Below, in pieces: positions 23,356-32,066 of a stretch of DNA of 64,000 nucleotides. Positions within the stretch are counted from its first letter, which is position 1. Each line of letters opens with the position of its first letter. This DNA comes from Nocardiopsis flavescens (GTDB lineage Bacteria; Actinomycetota; Actinomycetes; Streptosporangiales; Streptosporangiaceae). Made by a program: the position numbers and the translations under genes. The notes beneath the pieces are model-generated. The model did not search any database, was not told where the DNA came from, and saw only the letters and a program-made list of their open reading frames with translations. The stretch covers positions 248,001 to 312,000 of the forward strand of contig NZ_FQZK01000001.1 in the NCBI RefSeq assembly GCF_900141985.1. The letters run 5' to 3'.

Positions 23356-23376
23356 GCCGGCCCGCCCCGGGCCGGC
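23356..23376. terminator. hairpin between convergent genes
   Basis: GCCGGCCCG (23356-23364), CCC loop, CGGGCCGGC (23368-23376), located between the exonuclease stop and the baeRF-type gene stop. Confidence 0.6.
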
Positions 23377-23383
23377 CGCCCGC

Positions 23384-24529
23384 TCACCGCTCCGAGCGCT
23401 GGCGGGGAAAACGCAGGATCGCCCCGCTGCCCGCCGAGGGCTCCCCCTCCTTCAGCACCTCCGCGAACCCGGCGTCGGACATCACCGCCGAGCGCAGCAT
23501 CAGCGCGCTGGCCGGGGCCTGGAACGCCGCCTGCTCATCCCCCAGCGCCCGCGGCTTGGCCGCCACCAGCACCGGCTCGGTGAGCGACCCCCACAGGTCG
23601 CCCTCCCCCTCGCGCTCGGCGCCCAGCAGCAGCGTGCGCACCCGCGCCTCCGACAGCATCGGCAGCGTCTGCCCGGTCCCGCTCACCGCCTGGTCCCGGC
23701 CCAGCCGCTCCTCGAACTCCTCCACCGCCTCCACCTGCGCGTTCAACACGAACTCGCGCAGCGCCCGGGCGGCCTCGCGGTGCAGCCGCTCCTGGGCGTC
23801 ACGGCCCCCGCGCCCGCCCGACACCACCTGGATGGGCAGCGACAGGCGGCGCTCACCGATGTTGTCGCGCAGGTAGGAGATCGCCTCGTCGTCCCCGCCC
23901 ACGATGATGATGCTCGCCCCGACCTCGGCCACCGCCTCGCGCACGATGTCCGCCAGCCGCGCCGTGTTCTCCCGCCACGTCTCCAGCGGGTACTGCTTGC
24001 GGACGTAGTCGCCGTTGTAGCCGCCCAGGCTCCCGGGCCCGCCGCGCCCCATCGTGTCGATGTCGTGCAGGTCGGCGCCGACGAAGTCGCGCTCCGACAC
24101 CGGCCGCGGGTCGGGGTCGCCCCCGTAGGCGAACACCTTGGCCTTGACCCGGTCCAGGGCCACCAGCACGTACGGCAGGTGCCGGCCCCGGTCCACCACC
24201 ACCGGCAGCACGTCCGGCACCGGCGACCACAGCGCGCTGTCGCGCAGCGGCGGATCACCCAGCGTGTACTCCCCCAGGAGCCTGCCCTGCGAGGCGAAGA
24301 GCGCCTGGCCGTGGTCGCCGAAGGCCCGCGAGGCACCCTCCCCGACCGCCTCCTCCAGCACGTCCAGGGTGGCCTCGTCGGCCCCCTGACCGCTCAGCCG
24401 CTCGCGCAGGTGGCGCCAGCGCAGCTCGGTCTTCTTGTCGGCGTCGGTGGTGTCGCGGCTGGTGTCCAGGTGCACCGAGGCCACCGGGGCGTCGTTGTCG
24501 TACAGCGGTCGCAGAAAACCAAGGTCCAT
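23384..24529 (-). CDS. Vms1/eRF1-like (baeRF2, Rv2629-type) protein
   Basis: 381 residues from ATG 24529; the frame upstream to 24568 is unlikely to be coding. Matches the bacterial eRF1-related family typified by M. tuberculosis Rv2629: N-terminal LRPLYDNDAPVASVHLDTSRD, central strand ALDRVKAKVFAYGG, then WRENTARLADIV and IIIVGGDDEAISYL. The fold is related to peptide release factor eRF1/Vms1, and members are linked to ribosome rescue or stress. No catalytic claim is made for this copy. Convergent with the exonuclease; divergent from AraC. Confidence 0.8.
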   Translation of the reverse strand: MDLGFLRPLYDNDAPVASVHLDTSRDTTDADKKTELRWRHLRERLSGQGADEATLDVLEEAVGEGASRAFGDHGQALFASQGRLLGEYTLGDPPLRDSALWSPVPDVLPVVVDRGRHLPYVLVALDRVKAKVFAYGGDPDPRPVSERDFVGADLHDIDTMGRGGPGSLGGYNGDYVRKQYPLETWRENTARLADIVREAVAEVGASIIIVGGDDEAISYLRDNIGERRLSLPIQVVSGGRGGRDAQERLHREAARALREFVLNAQVEAVEEFEERLGRDQAVSGTGQTLPMLSEARVRTLLLGAEREGEGDLWGSLTEPVLVAAKPRALGDEQAAFQAPASALMLRSAVMSDAGFAEVLKEGEPSAGSGAILRFPRQRSER

Positions 24530-24776
24530 GTATCCGCGGGACGCGGGTCGGGCCCCCGCCCCGCCCACCTCCTTCTCGTGGTCGGCCTGTCGCGGCCATC
24601 CTCAAGGGACGGTGATGCCACCGTAACCGCCCACGTCGGGGGTCACGCAAGTCCTTGCCCAACGATGCCCCGCCCTTGCCCGAAGCCGGGCGGACCCGAC
24701 ACCACCCGCACCCGCGCTGTCGGGCGCACGCCCCGCGCCGGCCCGTAACGTCGGGGGCGAACGAGAGGAGGGGACC

Positions 24777-25643
24777 GTGCTGGAGGCACTGAACCGGGCC
24801 CTGGAGCTGGTCGAGGAGGACACCGCGCACCCGGTGGACACCGCCCGGATGGCGCGCCTGGCGCTCACCTCGGAGTACCACCTGCGGCGGCTGTTCACCG
24901 CCCTGGCGGGCATGCCCCTGTCGGAGTACGTGCGGCGGCGCCGCCTCACCCTGGCCGCGGTGGAGGTCGTCGACGGCGACGCCACCCTGCTCGACATCGC
25001 CGTCCGCCACGGCTACACCTCCGCCGAGGCCTTCGCCCGGGCCTTTCGCGCCCAGCACGGGGTGGGCCCCGGCCACGCCCGGCGCACCGGCGCCGTCCTG
25101 ACCTCCCAGCCGCGGATGACGTTCCGCCTGACCGTGGAAGGGGGTACCGCCGTGCGGTACCGCATCGTCGACAAGGAGCCGTTCCGGCTCGTGGGGTACC
25201 GGGCCCGCGTACCTCTGGTGTACGAGGGCCACAACCCGCAGATGGACGCGTTCGTGCGCGGCCTGGGCGAGGACCACTGGGGACTGCTGGCCGCCCTGTC
25301 CGACGGCGAGCCCGGCGGGGTGGTCTCGGTGGTCGACGCCATCGAGCCCGAACGGGAGGAGGGCAGCCTGCTGGACTACTACCAGGCGGCCGTGACCACC
25401 GCCCCCGCGCCCCCGGGCACCGACGTACTGGAGGTCGCCGCCCGCACCTGGGCGGTGTTCCCCTTCACCGGGGCCTCCTTCCCCGAGGGGATCCAGCGGG
25501 TGTGGGCCGACGCCTTCGGCCAGTGGTTCCCCTCCCACCCCACCCACCGCAGCGCCCCGGGCCCCGAACTGCTCACCGTCGACTACGACGAGGACGGGTC
25601 CACGGCCTCCGGGGAGCTGTGGCTGCCCGTCGAACGCCTCTGA
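24777..25643 (+). CDS. AraC-family regulator with GyrI-like effector domain
   Basis: 288 residues from GTG 24777 with GAGAGGAGG just upstream. The N-terminal double HTH (residues 1-100: SEYHLRRLFTALAGMPLSEYVRRRRL, then LDIAVRHGYTSAEAFARAFRAQHG) precedes a GyrI/AraC_E_bind sensor domain starting near residue 120 (YRIVDKEPFRLVGYRARVPL) and ending ELWLPVERL. Such proteins act as multidrug or small-molecule sensors (Rob-like). The 3' end overlaps the end of the convergent MFS gene by 61 bp. It could control that transporter (inference). Confidence 0.88.
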   Translation: MLEALNRALELVEEDTAHPVDTARMARLALTSEYHLRRLFTALAGMPLSEYVRRRRLTLAAVEVVDGDATLLDIAVRHGYTSAEAFARAFRAQHGVGPGHARRTGAVLTSQPRMTFRLTVEGGTAVRYRIVDKEPFRLVGYRARVPLVYEGHNPQMDAFVRGLGEDHWGLLAALSDGEPGGVVSVVDAIEPEREEGSLLDYYQAAVTTAPAPPGTDVLEVAARTWAVFPFTGASFPEGIQRVWADAFGQWFPSHPTHRSAPGPELLTVDYDEDGSTASGELWLPVERL

Positions 25644-26902
25644 CCGGGCGCGGCGGCCTCGGCGGCACGCACCGCCCGCGTGGTCAGCACGGCCGCCGAG
25701 GCCGCCGCCAGCACCAGGCTCAGCGCCCCGGCCGCCAGCAGCGGAGCCGACAGGGCCCACACCCGCCCCACCGCCGGCTCCAGGCCCGCCGCCAGGGCCC
25801 CGGCCGCCAGCGCCCCCACCGGGACGGTGCCCCAGCCCACCGTCCGGTAGGCGGCCAGCACCCGCGACAGCAGCCGGTCCGGGACGATGCGCTGGCGCAG
25901 CGACACCGTCAGCACGTTCCACCACATCGTGAAGAACCCCACCGCCACGAAGCACACCGCGAACACCCACACCTGCTGCGCCAGGCCCACCAGCAGGTAC
26001 CCGCCGCCCTGCACCGCCAGCGCGGCGGCCAGCGCCGCCCCCGGCGGCACCAGGGCCACCAGCCGGTGCACCACTTGGGCGCCCAGGACCATCCCCGCCG
26101 ACACCGCCGTCATCAGCAGCCCGTACCCGGCCGCGCCCACCCCCAGCACGTCGCGGGCGAACAGCACCAGCACCGCGAGGTTCATCGCCGCCGCGAAGTT
26201 GGACAGCGCCAGCAGCACCGCCAGGGTGCGCAGCACCCGGTGCCGCCACAGCCACCGCAGCCCCTCGCCCACCCCCGACCACAGCGACGGCGCGGGCCCG
26301 GGCGCGGGAGCGGGGGCGAAGTCGCCGCGCAGGGCGAGCAGCACCCCCACCGCCCCCGCCGCCAGCAGCGCCTGGGCCCCGAACGCGGCCGCCGCCCCCG
26401 CCGCCAGCAGCACCCCGGCCACCGGGGCGCCCACGAACCGGTTGGCGATCTCCTCCACGCTCCACAGCACCCCGTTGGCGCGCTCCAACCGCTCGCGCGG
26501 CACCACCATCGGCATCACCGCCTGCGCGGTGTTGTCGAAGAACACCTCGCACGCCCCCACCAGCAGCGCCGCGGCCACCACCACCGGCACCGTCGCCGCC
26601 CCCGCGGCCACCAGCGCGGTCAGCGCCAGCAGCACCGCGGCCTTGCCGGTCCCGGCCGCGACCATCAGCCGGCGCCGGTCCACGCGGTCGCCCACCGCCC
26701 CGGCCACCAGCGCCCCCAGCCAGGGCAGCCGCCCGGCGGCGGCGACCACCGCCACCGCCACCGGGTCGCCGGTCAGGGTGGCGGTGTACCAGGGCAGGGC
26801 CACCAGGGCGATGCCGTCGCCCAGGTTGCCCAGCAGCCCGGCGCCCAGCAGGCGGGCGTAGCCCGGGCCCAGGGCAGGGGGAGCGGTACGGGGTGCGTCC
26901 AC
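25583..26902 (-). CDS. MFS transporter (MFS_3/macrolide-efflux type)
   Basis: 439 residues from GTG 26902, with CGAGGA 6 bases upstream; the longer frame to 27052 crosses the regulatory region. About 12 membrane helices; helix 1 is LLGAGLLGNLGDGIALVALPWYTATL, with the GAVGDRVDRRRLM loop typical of MFS_3 proteins (MefA-like antibiotic efflux or H+-coupled export). The serine-rich C-terminus (SHSSPEAVDPSSS) overlaps the end of the convergent AraC gene. Divergently transcribed from a TetR gene with a shared operator region. Confidence 0.85.
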   Translation of the reverse strand: MDAPRTAPPALGPGYARLLGAGLLGNLGDGIALVALPWYTATLTGDPVAVAVVAAAGRLPWLGALVAGAVGDRVDRRRLMVAAGTGKAAVLLALTALVAAGAATVPVVVAAALLVGACEVFFDNTAQAVMPMVVPRERLERANGVLWSVEEIANRFVGAPVAGVLLAAGAAAAFGAQALLAAGAVGVLLALRGDFAPAPAPGPAPSLWSGVGEGLRWLWRHRVLRTLAVLLALSNFAAAMNLAVLVLFARDVLGVGAAGYGLLMTAVSAGMVLGAQVVHRLVALVPPGAALAAALAVQGGGYLLVGLAQQVWVFAVCFVAVGFFTMWWNVLTVSLRQRIVPDRLLSRVLAAYRTVGWGTVPVGALAAGALAAGLEPAVGRVWALSAPLLAAGALSLVLAAASAAVLTTRAVRAAEAAAPGQRRSTGSHSSPEAVDPSSS

Positions 26903-27023
26903 GGGGGTCCTCGCCGTCCGGGGAAAGAGGGGGTCGGCGCCATCGTGGCACGGGCCCCCGCCCCGCAGGGAGCCTTTCTGCGGACGGCAGAGGACCGCCC
27001 CCGCACAGCAGGACGGGCGAAAC

Positions 27024-27061
27024 CGAACAAACGTACATGTACAGTTGTACACCTACGTTCG
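27024..27061. promoter_or_regulatory. TetR-type operator in divergent promoter
   Basis: CGAAC...GTTCG outer arms enclose GTACATGTACAGT and TGTACACCTAC: the unit TGTACA occurs twice (27036-27041 and 27044-27049) around a GT centre, and GTA/TAC flank them symmetrically. An extended imperfect palindrome of this size, placed between a TetR gene (27087) and a divergent transporter (26902), is a likely repressor binding site. Confidence 0.6.
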
Positions 27062-27086
27062 TCCTCCGACCCCGCGAGGTGCACCC

Positions 27087-27665
27087 ATGGAACCGGCCGC
27101 CCCCGGCACCCCCCGCCCCCGCGACCCCCAGGGCCGCCGCCGGGCCATCATCGAGGCCGCCGCCCACCTCATCGTCACCGAAGGCGCCGCCCACCTCACC
27201 CACCGCAAGGTCGCCACCCGAGCCCGGGTCCCCCTGGGCTCCACCACCTACTACTTCTCCTCCCTGGCCGAACTCACCACCGCCGCCCTGCACCACCTCA
27301 CCCGCCAGAACGCCCTCTGGCTCGACCGCGTACGCACCGCCCTGGCCCAACACCACGGCGACCCCCGCGGCCTGTGCGACCTCATGGCCGCCTACCTCGC
27401 CGACCGCGACCAGGTCGCCACCGACTTCGCCCTCACCGCCGCCGCGGCCGAGGACCCCACCCTGCGCCCCCTCGCCCTGGCCTGGACCGACGGCCTCACC
27501 GACGCCCTGAGCGCCCACACCGACCCCGACACCGCCCGCGCCGTCGCCGTGTTCACCGACGGCGCCCTCCTGCACGCCCTCCTGCACGACACACCCCTGG
27601 ACACCCACGCCCTGTACCGCTCCATCACCGCGCTCCTGAGCCCGGCCCACGGGAGAACCGCATGA
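27087..27665 (+). CDS. TetR-family transcriptional repressor
   Basis: 192 residues from ATG 27087 (GCGAGGTG upstream); an ATG at 27045 lies inside the operator. N-terminal TetR HTH: RRAIIEAAAHLIVTEGAAHL, then HRKVATRARVPLGSTTYYF (residues about 15-55). The ligand domain is all-helical, with FALTAAAAEDPTLRPLAL. Its stop overlaps the start of the downstream 14-TM exporter (ATGA), so it most likely represses that exporter and perhaps the divergent MFS gene through the operator at 27024-27061. Inducer unknown. Confidence 0.92.
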   Translation: MEPAAPGTPRPRDPQGRRRAIIEAAAHLIVTEGAAHLTHRKVATRARVPLGSTTYYFSSLAELTTAALHHLTRQNALWLDRVRTALAQHHGDPRGLCDLMAAYLADRDQVATDFALTAAAAEDPTLRPLALAWTDGLTDALSAHTDPDTARAVAVFTDGALLHALLHDTPLDTHALYRSITALLSPAHGRTA

Positions 27666-29191
27666 CCGCCCCCCACCCCGCCACCGCGCCCGCCCTGACC
27701 CGCGGACGCCGCTGGGCCGGACTCGCCGTCCTGTCCGCCAGCCTCCTGGTCGTGGCCATGGACATGACCGTCCTCAACGTCGCCCTGCCCGACCTGGCCG
27801 CACACCTGCGCCCCACCGCCGCCCAGCAGCTGTGGATCATCGACGTCTACTCCCTGGTCCTGGCCGGCCTGCTGGTCCCCATGAGCGCCCTGGCCGACCG
27901 GTGGGGCCGCCGCCTGGTCCTGCTCGCCGGCTTCACCGTCTTCGGCGGCGCCTCCCTGCTGGTCCTGCTCGCCGACACCCCCGCCGCCGTCATCGCCGTC
28001 CGCGCCCTGCTCGGCGCCGGCGGCGCCATGATCATGCCCACCACCCTGTCCATGATCCGCAGCCTCTTCCCCGACCCGCGCGAGCGCGCCACCGCCCTGG
28101 GCGTGTGGGCCGCCACCTCCTCCCTGGGCATGGCGATCGGCCCCATCCTGGGCGGCCTGCTCCTGGAGCACTTCACCTGGCACGCCGCGTTCCTGGTCAA
28201 CGTCCCCATCATGGCCGCCGCCCTGGCCGCCGGCCTGCTCCTGCTCCCCGAGGTCCGCGACCCCGCCCCCGGCCGCTGGGACGCGCTGGCCACCGTCCAG
28301 GCCGTCGCCGGCATGGTCGGCCTGGTCTGGTCCGTCAAGCACTTCGCCAAGCACGGCCCCGCCGACCCCGCCGCCTGGATCGCGCTCGCCGCCTCGCTGG
28401 CCGTCCTCACCTGGTTCGTGCTGCGCTGCCTGCACCGCCCCGACCCGCTGCTGGACGTGCGCCTGTTCGCCCGCCGCCCCTTCACCGCCGGCGTCCTGGC
28501 CGCACTCACCTCCATGCTCGCCATGGCCGCCCTGCTGCTCCTGGTCGCCCAGTGGCTCCAGCTCGTCCTGATGCTCTCCCCGTTCATGGCGGGCGTCCAC
28601 CTCACCCCCATGGCCGCCGGCGCCGTCCTGGCCTCACCCCTGGCCCCCTGGCTGGCCGACCGCATCGGCGCACGCGCCGCCCTGGCCGGCGGACTGGCCG
28701 TGGCCGGCTCCGGGTTCGCCCTGCTCTACGCCGCCCCGCCCGCCGTCCCCGTCGTCCTGACCGCCCTGTTCCTGCTGGGCTGCGGCGCGGGCTCCCTCAC
28801 CATCGCCTCGGCCATCATCATGTCCGGCAGCCCCGCGGCCAAGGCCGGCAACGCCGCCGCCATCGAGGAGACCGCCTACGACCTGGGCAACGTCCTGGGC
28901 GTGGCCGTCCTGGGCTCCGTCGCCGCCGTCCTCTACCGCACCCGCCTGGACACCACCGGCATCACCGGCCCCTCCACCGCCGACCTGGACGCCGCCCGCC
29001 AGTCCCTGGGAGCCGCCCTGGAGGTCGCCGGACGCACCGACGCCCCCGCGCTCGCCGCCCGCGCGGGAGCCGCCTTCACCGACTCCCTCACCCGGACCGG
29101 CCTCATCGGCGCCCTGGTCATGCTCACCGCCGCCGCGGTCGTCTTCGCCCTGGTCCCGCGCGACCTGGACCTGCGCACCCAGCACCACTGA
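27662..29191 (+). CDS. DHA2-family (14-TM) MFS multidrug exporter
   Basis: 509 residues. Motif MDMTVLNVALPDLAAHL in helix 1 and LADRWGRRLVLLAG in the loop between helices 2 and 3 (motif A) identify the DHA2 drug:H+ antiporter family (EmrB/QacA/SmvA type); LGAGGAMIMPTTLSMIRSLF is motif C-like. ATG 27662 overlaps the TetR stop. Expected to export toxic amphiphiles or an antibiotic under TetR control. Confidence 0.92.
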   Translation: MTAPHPATAPALTRGRRWAGLAVLSASLLVVAMDMTVLNVALPDLAAHLRPTAAQQLWIIDVYSLVLAGLLVPMSALADRWGRRLVLLAGFTVFGGASLLVLLADTPAAVIAVRALLGAGGAMIMPTTLSMIRSLFPDPRERATALGVWAATSSLGMAIGPILGGLLLEHFTWHAAFLVNVPIMAAALAAGLLLLPEVRDPAPGRWDALATVQAVAGMVGLVWSVKHFAKHGPADPAAWIALAASLAVLTWFVLRCLHRPDPLLDVRLFARRPFTAGVLAALTSMLAMAALLLLVAQWLQLVLMLSPFMAGVHLTPMAAGAVLASPLAPWLADRIGARAALAGGLAVAGSGFALLYAAPPAVPVVLTALFLLGCGAGSLTIASAIIMSGSPAAKAGNAAAIEETAYDLGNVLGVAVLGSVAAVLYRTRLDTTGITGPSTADLDAARQSLGAALEVAGRTDAPALAARAGAAFTDSLTRTGLIGALVMLTAAAVVFALVPRDLDLRTQHH

Positions 29192-29267
29192 CCCGCCCGC
29201 CCCGCCCCCGCGGCACCCCGGGCACGCGCGGGCCCCGCCCCAGCGCGGGGCGGGCCGGGCGGGGGCC

Positions 29268-30125
29268 TCAGGTCCCGGTGCGGCTCAGCCGCGTACGCGA
29301 ACGCTCCAGGAACCGGCGCAGCACCTCGTTGAACCGCTCGGGCCGCTCCAGGTTGGGCAGGTGCCCGGCCCCCTCCACGATCTCCACCGTCGAGTCGGGG
29401 ATGCGCACGTGCATCGCCTCGGCCAGCCCCGGCGGGGTGAACACGTCCTCGCGCCCCGCCACCAGCAGCGTCGGCGCCGAGATCCGCCGCAGCAGCGGCA
29501 GCTGGTCCAACCGCTCGGCGCGGCCCCGCAGCGCCGCCGCCGCCCCCTCCGGCGGGGCCGCGTACATCATCGCGCGCACGTGGTCGGCCACCGCGGGCAG
29601 CGCCCGCACGTTGGCCGCCGTCATCATGCCCACCAGCATCTCGTCGGCGTAGGAGCGCATCCCCTGCGCGCACAGCCGCGCGGCCACCGCCCGCCGCGAG
29701 GCCCGCCCCTGCTCGGTCTCGGCGTGGGGGTCGGTCGCGGACAGGATCAGCGAGTCCACCCGGTCGGGGAACAGGCGGCACAGCTCCAGGGCGACCTGGC
29801 CGCCCAGCGACGCCCCCACCAGGCCCACCGCGTCCAGCCCCAGGTACTCCAGCAGCGCCGCCTGGTCGCGGGCGAAGTCGTCCATGGTGGTGGCACCGGG
29901 CACGACCGAGCTGCGGCCGTAGCCGCGCAGGTCCGGGGCGATCACCCGGAAGCCGCGCCCGGCCAGCGCCCGGACCTGCGGCTCCCACAGAGTGTGGTCG
30001 AAGGGGTGCCCGTGCACGAACAGCAGCGGATAGCCCACGCCGCGGTCCACATAGTGGACATCTATGCCGCGCACGCGGGCAGTGCCCGTTCCGTCACCGT
30101 TCTCCGGATTCGTCTGAAGTGCCAC
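29268..30125 (-). CDS. alpha/beta hydrolase
   Basis: 285 residues from GTG 30125. Features of the hydrolase fold: VHGHPFDHTLW (oxyanion loop), nucleophile elbow GASLGGQ with the catalytic Ser, acid at AGREDVFTPP and His in GAGHLPNLERP. Similar to lactonase / haloperoxidase-like or 3-oxoadipate enol-lactonase-type enzymes; substrate unknown. A -10-like TAGCAT on the minus strand 9-10 bases before the GTG suggests leaderless or near-leaderless translation. Convergent with the DHA2 exporter. Confidence 0.85.
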   Translation of the reverse strand: MALQTNPENGDGTGTARVRGIDVHYVDRGVGYPLLFVHGHPFDHTLWEPQVRALAGRGFRVIAPDLRGYGRSSVVPGATTMDDFARDQAALLEYLGLDAVGLVGASLGGQVALELCRLFPDRVDSLILSATDPHAETEQGRASRRAVAARLCAQGMRSYADEMLVGMMTAANVRALPAVADHVRAMMYAAPPEGAAAALRGRAERLDQLPLLRRISAPTLLVAGREDVFTPPGLAEAMHVRIPDSTVEIVEGAGHLPNLERPERFNEVLRRFLERSRTRLSRTGT

Positions 30126-30317
30126 AAGAAACGATGCTATTCACCTGCGCAAGAGCATCGATCCACGGGGTACCGCCCACACCCCCGCACCCACCGCCGC
30201 AGACCCCCGCACCCCGCCCCCCGCGCACCGCACCCGCGTGGCGAACACCACCGCACCCCGACCGGACCCCGGCACACCGGCAAGGACACCCCCCGGACCC
30301 GGCCACCCCGCCACGCC

Positions 30318-30347
30318 CCTTCCCGCGCCCCCAGGGGCGCGGGAAGG
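30318..30347 (-). terminator. hairpin terminator after MFS gene
   Basis: 14-bp perfect arms CCTTCCCGCGCCCC (30318-30331) and GGGGCGCGGGAAGG (30334-30347) with a two-base gap, 8 bases downstream of the MFS stop. Confidence 0.8.
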
Positions 30348-30354
30348 CACACCC

Positions 30355-31662
30355 CTACCCCGGCACCGCCACCGACCGGCGCCCCCCGCGCCCCACCACG
30401 CACGCCGCCACCAGATAAGGCACCGCGAACACCGCGAACGCCCACCCGTGCCCGCTCACCGCGAACACCACCGCGTACAGCGGATAGGCCGCCGTCGTCA
30501 CCAGGTCCGTCCCCAGCCCCGCCACCGACGTCACCGTCGCCCGGCTCCGCCCCGTGATCCGCTCCTGCAACCGGGCATCGGCCACCACGGACGCCGCCTG
30601 GCACACCCCGAACCCCGCACCCAGCAGCACCCACCCCGGCACACCGCCCAGCACCGCCCCGGCCGCCACGGCCACCCCCGCCGCACCCAGCAGCACCGCG
30701 AACACCCGCACCGGCAACCGCGCCAGCACCCCCGCCGACAGACCGCCCAGCGTCACCCCCGCCCACACCACCGCCAGCACCGCCGGCACCCCCGCCGCCG
30801 ACACCCCGTGGCCCGACACCAGCAGCGGCACGTACTCGTCCAGCATCCCCCAGAACGAGGTCACCACCACCAGCAGCACGATGGCACCCCGCACCCGCCG
30901 GTCCCGCCGCGCCTCACGCACCCCCGCGCGCAGCGCCGCCACGTACTCCGCGGGCGTGGCCGGCTCCTCCTCGGGATCGGCGCCCGCCTCCCCCGGCGCC
31001 GAGGGGTGGTGCGGCCGGTGCGCACCCGCGGGCACCGCACCACCGGACGCCTCGGCCCCCGCCCCGGGAGCCGGCGGCCGGTTCTCCGGCAGGGCCAGCC
31101 CCGCCAGCGCGCACACCCCGCACACCGCCACGCTGACAACGCCCACCGCCGCGTACCCGCCCCAGGCCATCACCGGCACCGCCGCCAGCGTCGCCGCACC
31201 CACCGCGGCCACACCCAGCGCCCGGGTCACACCCATCACCCGCGCGTACCGCTCCGCCGCGCCCCGCCACGACAGGTCGTCGTGCACCAGCGCCTCCAGG
31301 GCACCCGAGGACAGCGCCCCGCCCGCACCCCACAGCACGAACCCCAGCGCGAACACCGCGTACCCCGGGAACAGCAGCCACAGGGAGAACGCCGCCCCCG
31401 CGAACACCGGCGCCGCCGCCAGCAGGTACCGGCGCGGCACCACGTCGGCCAGCGCCCCCGCCGGAACCGACACCACCAGGCCCACCCCGGACCAGAGCAT
31501 GAAAAGGGACGCGATCTGCGCCACCGACAACCCGTGGTCGGCGAACAGCAGCGCGTACACCGCGTACAGCAGGACGAACTCCTCCGCCACCGCGTACACG
31601 TACAGCGGCCCGGTCAGCCGCCCCAGGCGCGCCCGCCGGGCGCGCGTGAAAAGAGAGAACAT
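30355..31662 (-). CDS. MFS transporter with leader-peptide-containing 5' region
   Basis: 435 residues, about 12 membrane helices. Helix 1 is VYAVAEEFVLLYAVYALLFADHGLSV, the motif-A-like loop is GALADVVPRRYLL, and a long acidic cytoplasmic loop between helices 6 and 7 (EAGADPEEEPATPAEYV) separates the halves. Type resembles MFS exporters of unknown or antibiotic substrates. The Shine-Dalgarno sequence is weak (GAAAG). A five-codon leader peptide MRKRH (31767-31750) and a roughly 85-nt region separate its promoter from ATG 31662, suggesting translation-coupled induction (see findings). Confidence 0.88.
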   Translation of the reverse strand: MFSLFTRARRARLGRLTGPLYVYAVAEEFVLLYAVYALLFADHGLSVAQIASLFMLWSGVGLVVSVPAGALADVVPRRYLLAAAPVFAGAAFSLWLLFPGYAVFALGFVLWGAGGALSSGALEALVHDDLSWRGAAERYARVMGVTRALGVAAVGAATLAAVPVMAWGGYAAVGVVSVAVCGVCALAGLALPENRPPAPGAGAEASGGAVPAGAHRPHHPSAPGEAGADPEEEPATPAEYVAALRAGVREARRDRRVRGAIVLLVVVTSFWGMLDEYVPLLVSGHGVSAAGVPAVLAVVWAGVTLGGLSAGVLARLPVRVFAVLLGAAGVAVAAGAVLGGVPGWVLLGAGFGVCQAASVVADARLQERITGRSRATVTSVAGLGTDLVTTAAYPLYAVVFAVSGHGWAFAVFAVPYLVAACVVGRGGRRSVAVPG

Positions 31663-31749
31663 GGAAGTCTTTCGGTCGAACGTGCAGGGACACCGGAAAG
31701 CGGTGCCACCGGGCGGGGCCCGGGCACGGACCGAAGACCGTCGTAGGAC

Positions 31750-31767
31750 TTAATGTCGCTTGCGCAT
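31750..31767 (-). CDS. five-codon leader peptide MRKRH
   Basis: ATG 31767 reads Met-Arg-Lys-Arg-His then TAA. A -10-like TATGCT (31779-31774, minus strand) lies six bases before the ATG, so translation would begin at the 5' end of the mRNA. It precedes an MFS exporter by 85 nt. Short basic leader peptides that stall ribosomes control some antibiotic-resistance genes; a role here is inference. Confidence 0.45.
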   Translation of the reverse strand: MRKRH

Positions 31768-32066
31768 GGCACCAGCATACGCCGCACGGCCCCGCACCGC
31801 AGGGCCCGGCGGGCACCCCCGCCGCCCGAGCCCCGGGGACTCCGAACACCCCTCGCACCGGGGCCGGCCGGCCCCGGACACGCTCCCGGCCACACCCGTA
31901 CGCCCTGCTCCGGGCGCCCGGCGGGCACCCCCGCCGCGCACGCACCGGCCCCGGCGCCCCGCTCCAGGCCAACCCGCCGCGACGGTCCGGGCCGCGCGGC
32001 CCGGACCGTCGCGGCCCCAGGGGCGGGCGAACGGCCACAACCGGCCAGCGCCCCCGGGGGGGGCGC
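31768..32066. other. intergenic region between methyltransferase stop and exporter promoter
   Basis: About 300 bases, GC-rich; it holds the -10 of the leader-peptide promoter at 31774-31779 and the long palindromic terminator at 31977-32014. No credible gene. Confidence 0.5.
31977..32014 (-). terminator. 38-bp perfect palindrome, terminator of methyltransferase gene
   Basis: Arms 31977-31995 and 31996-32014 are exact inverted repeats (centre GGCCGCGCGGCC), 53 bases beyond the methyltransferase stop on the minus strand. Confidence 0.65.

Noticed and set aside
24255..27650. 1131-codon minus-strand open frame
   Set aside because: Overlaps several well-supported genes (baeRF-type, AraC, MFS, TetR) in other frames; composition is typical of antisense shadow.
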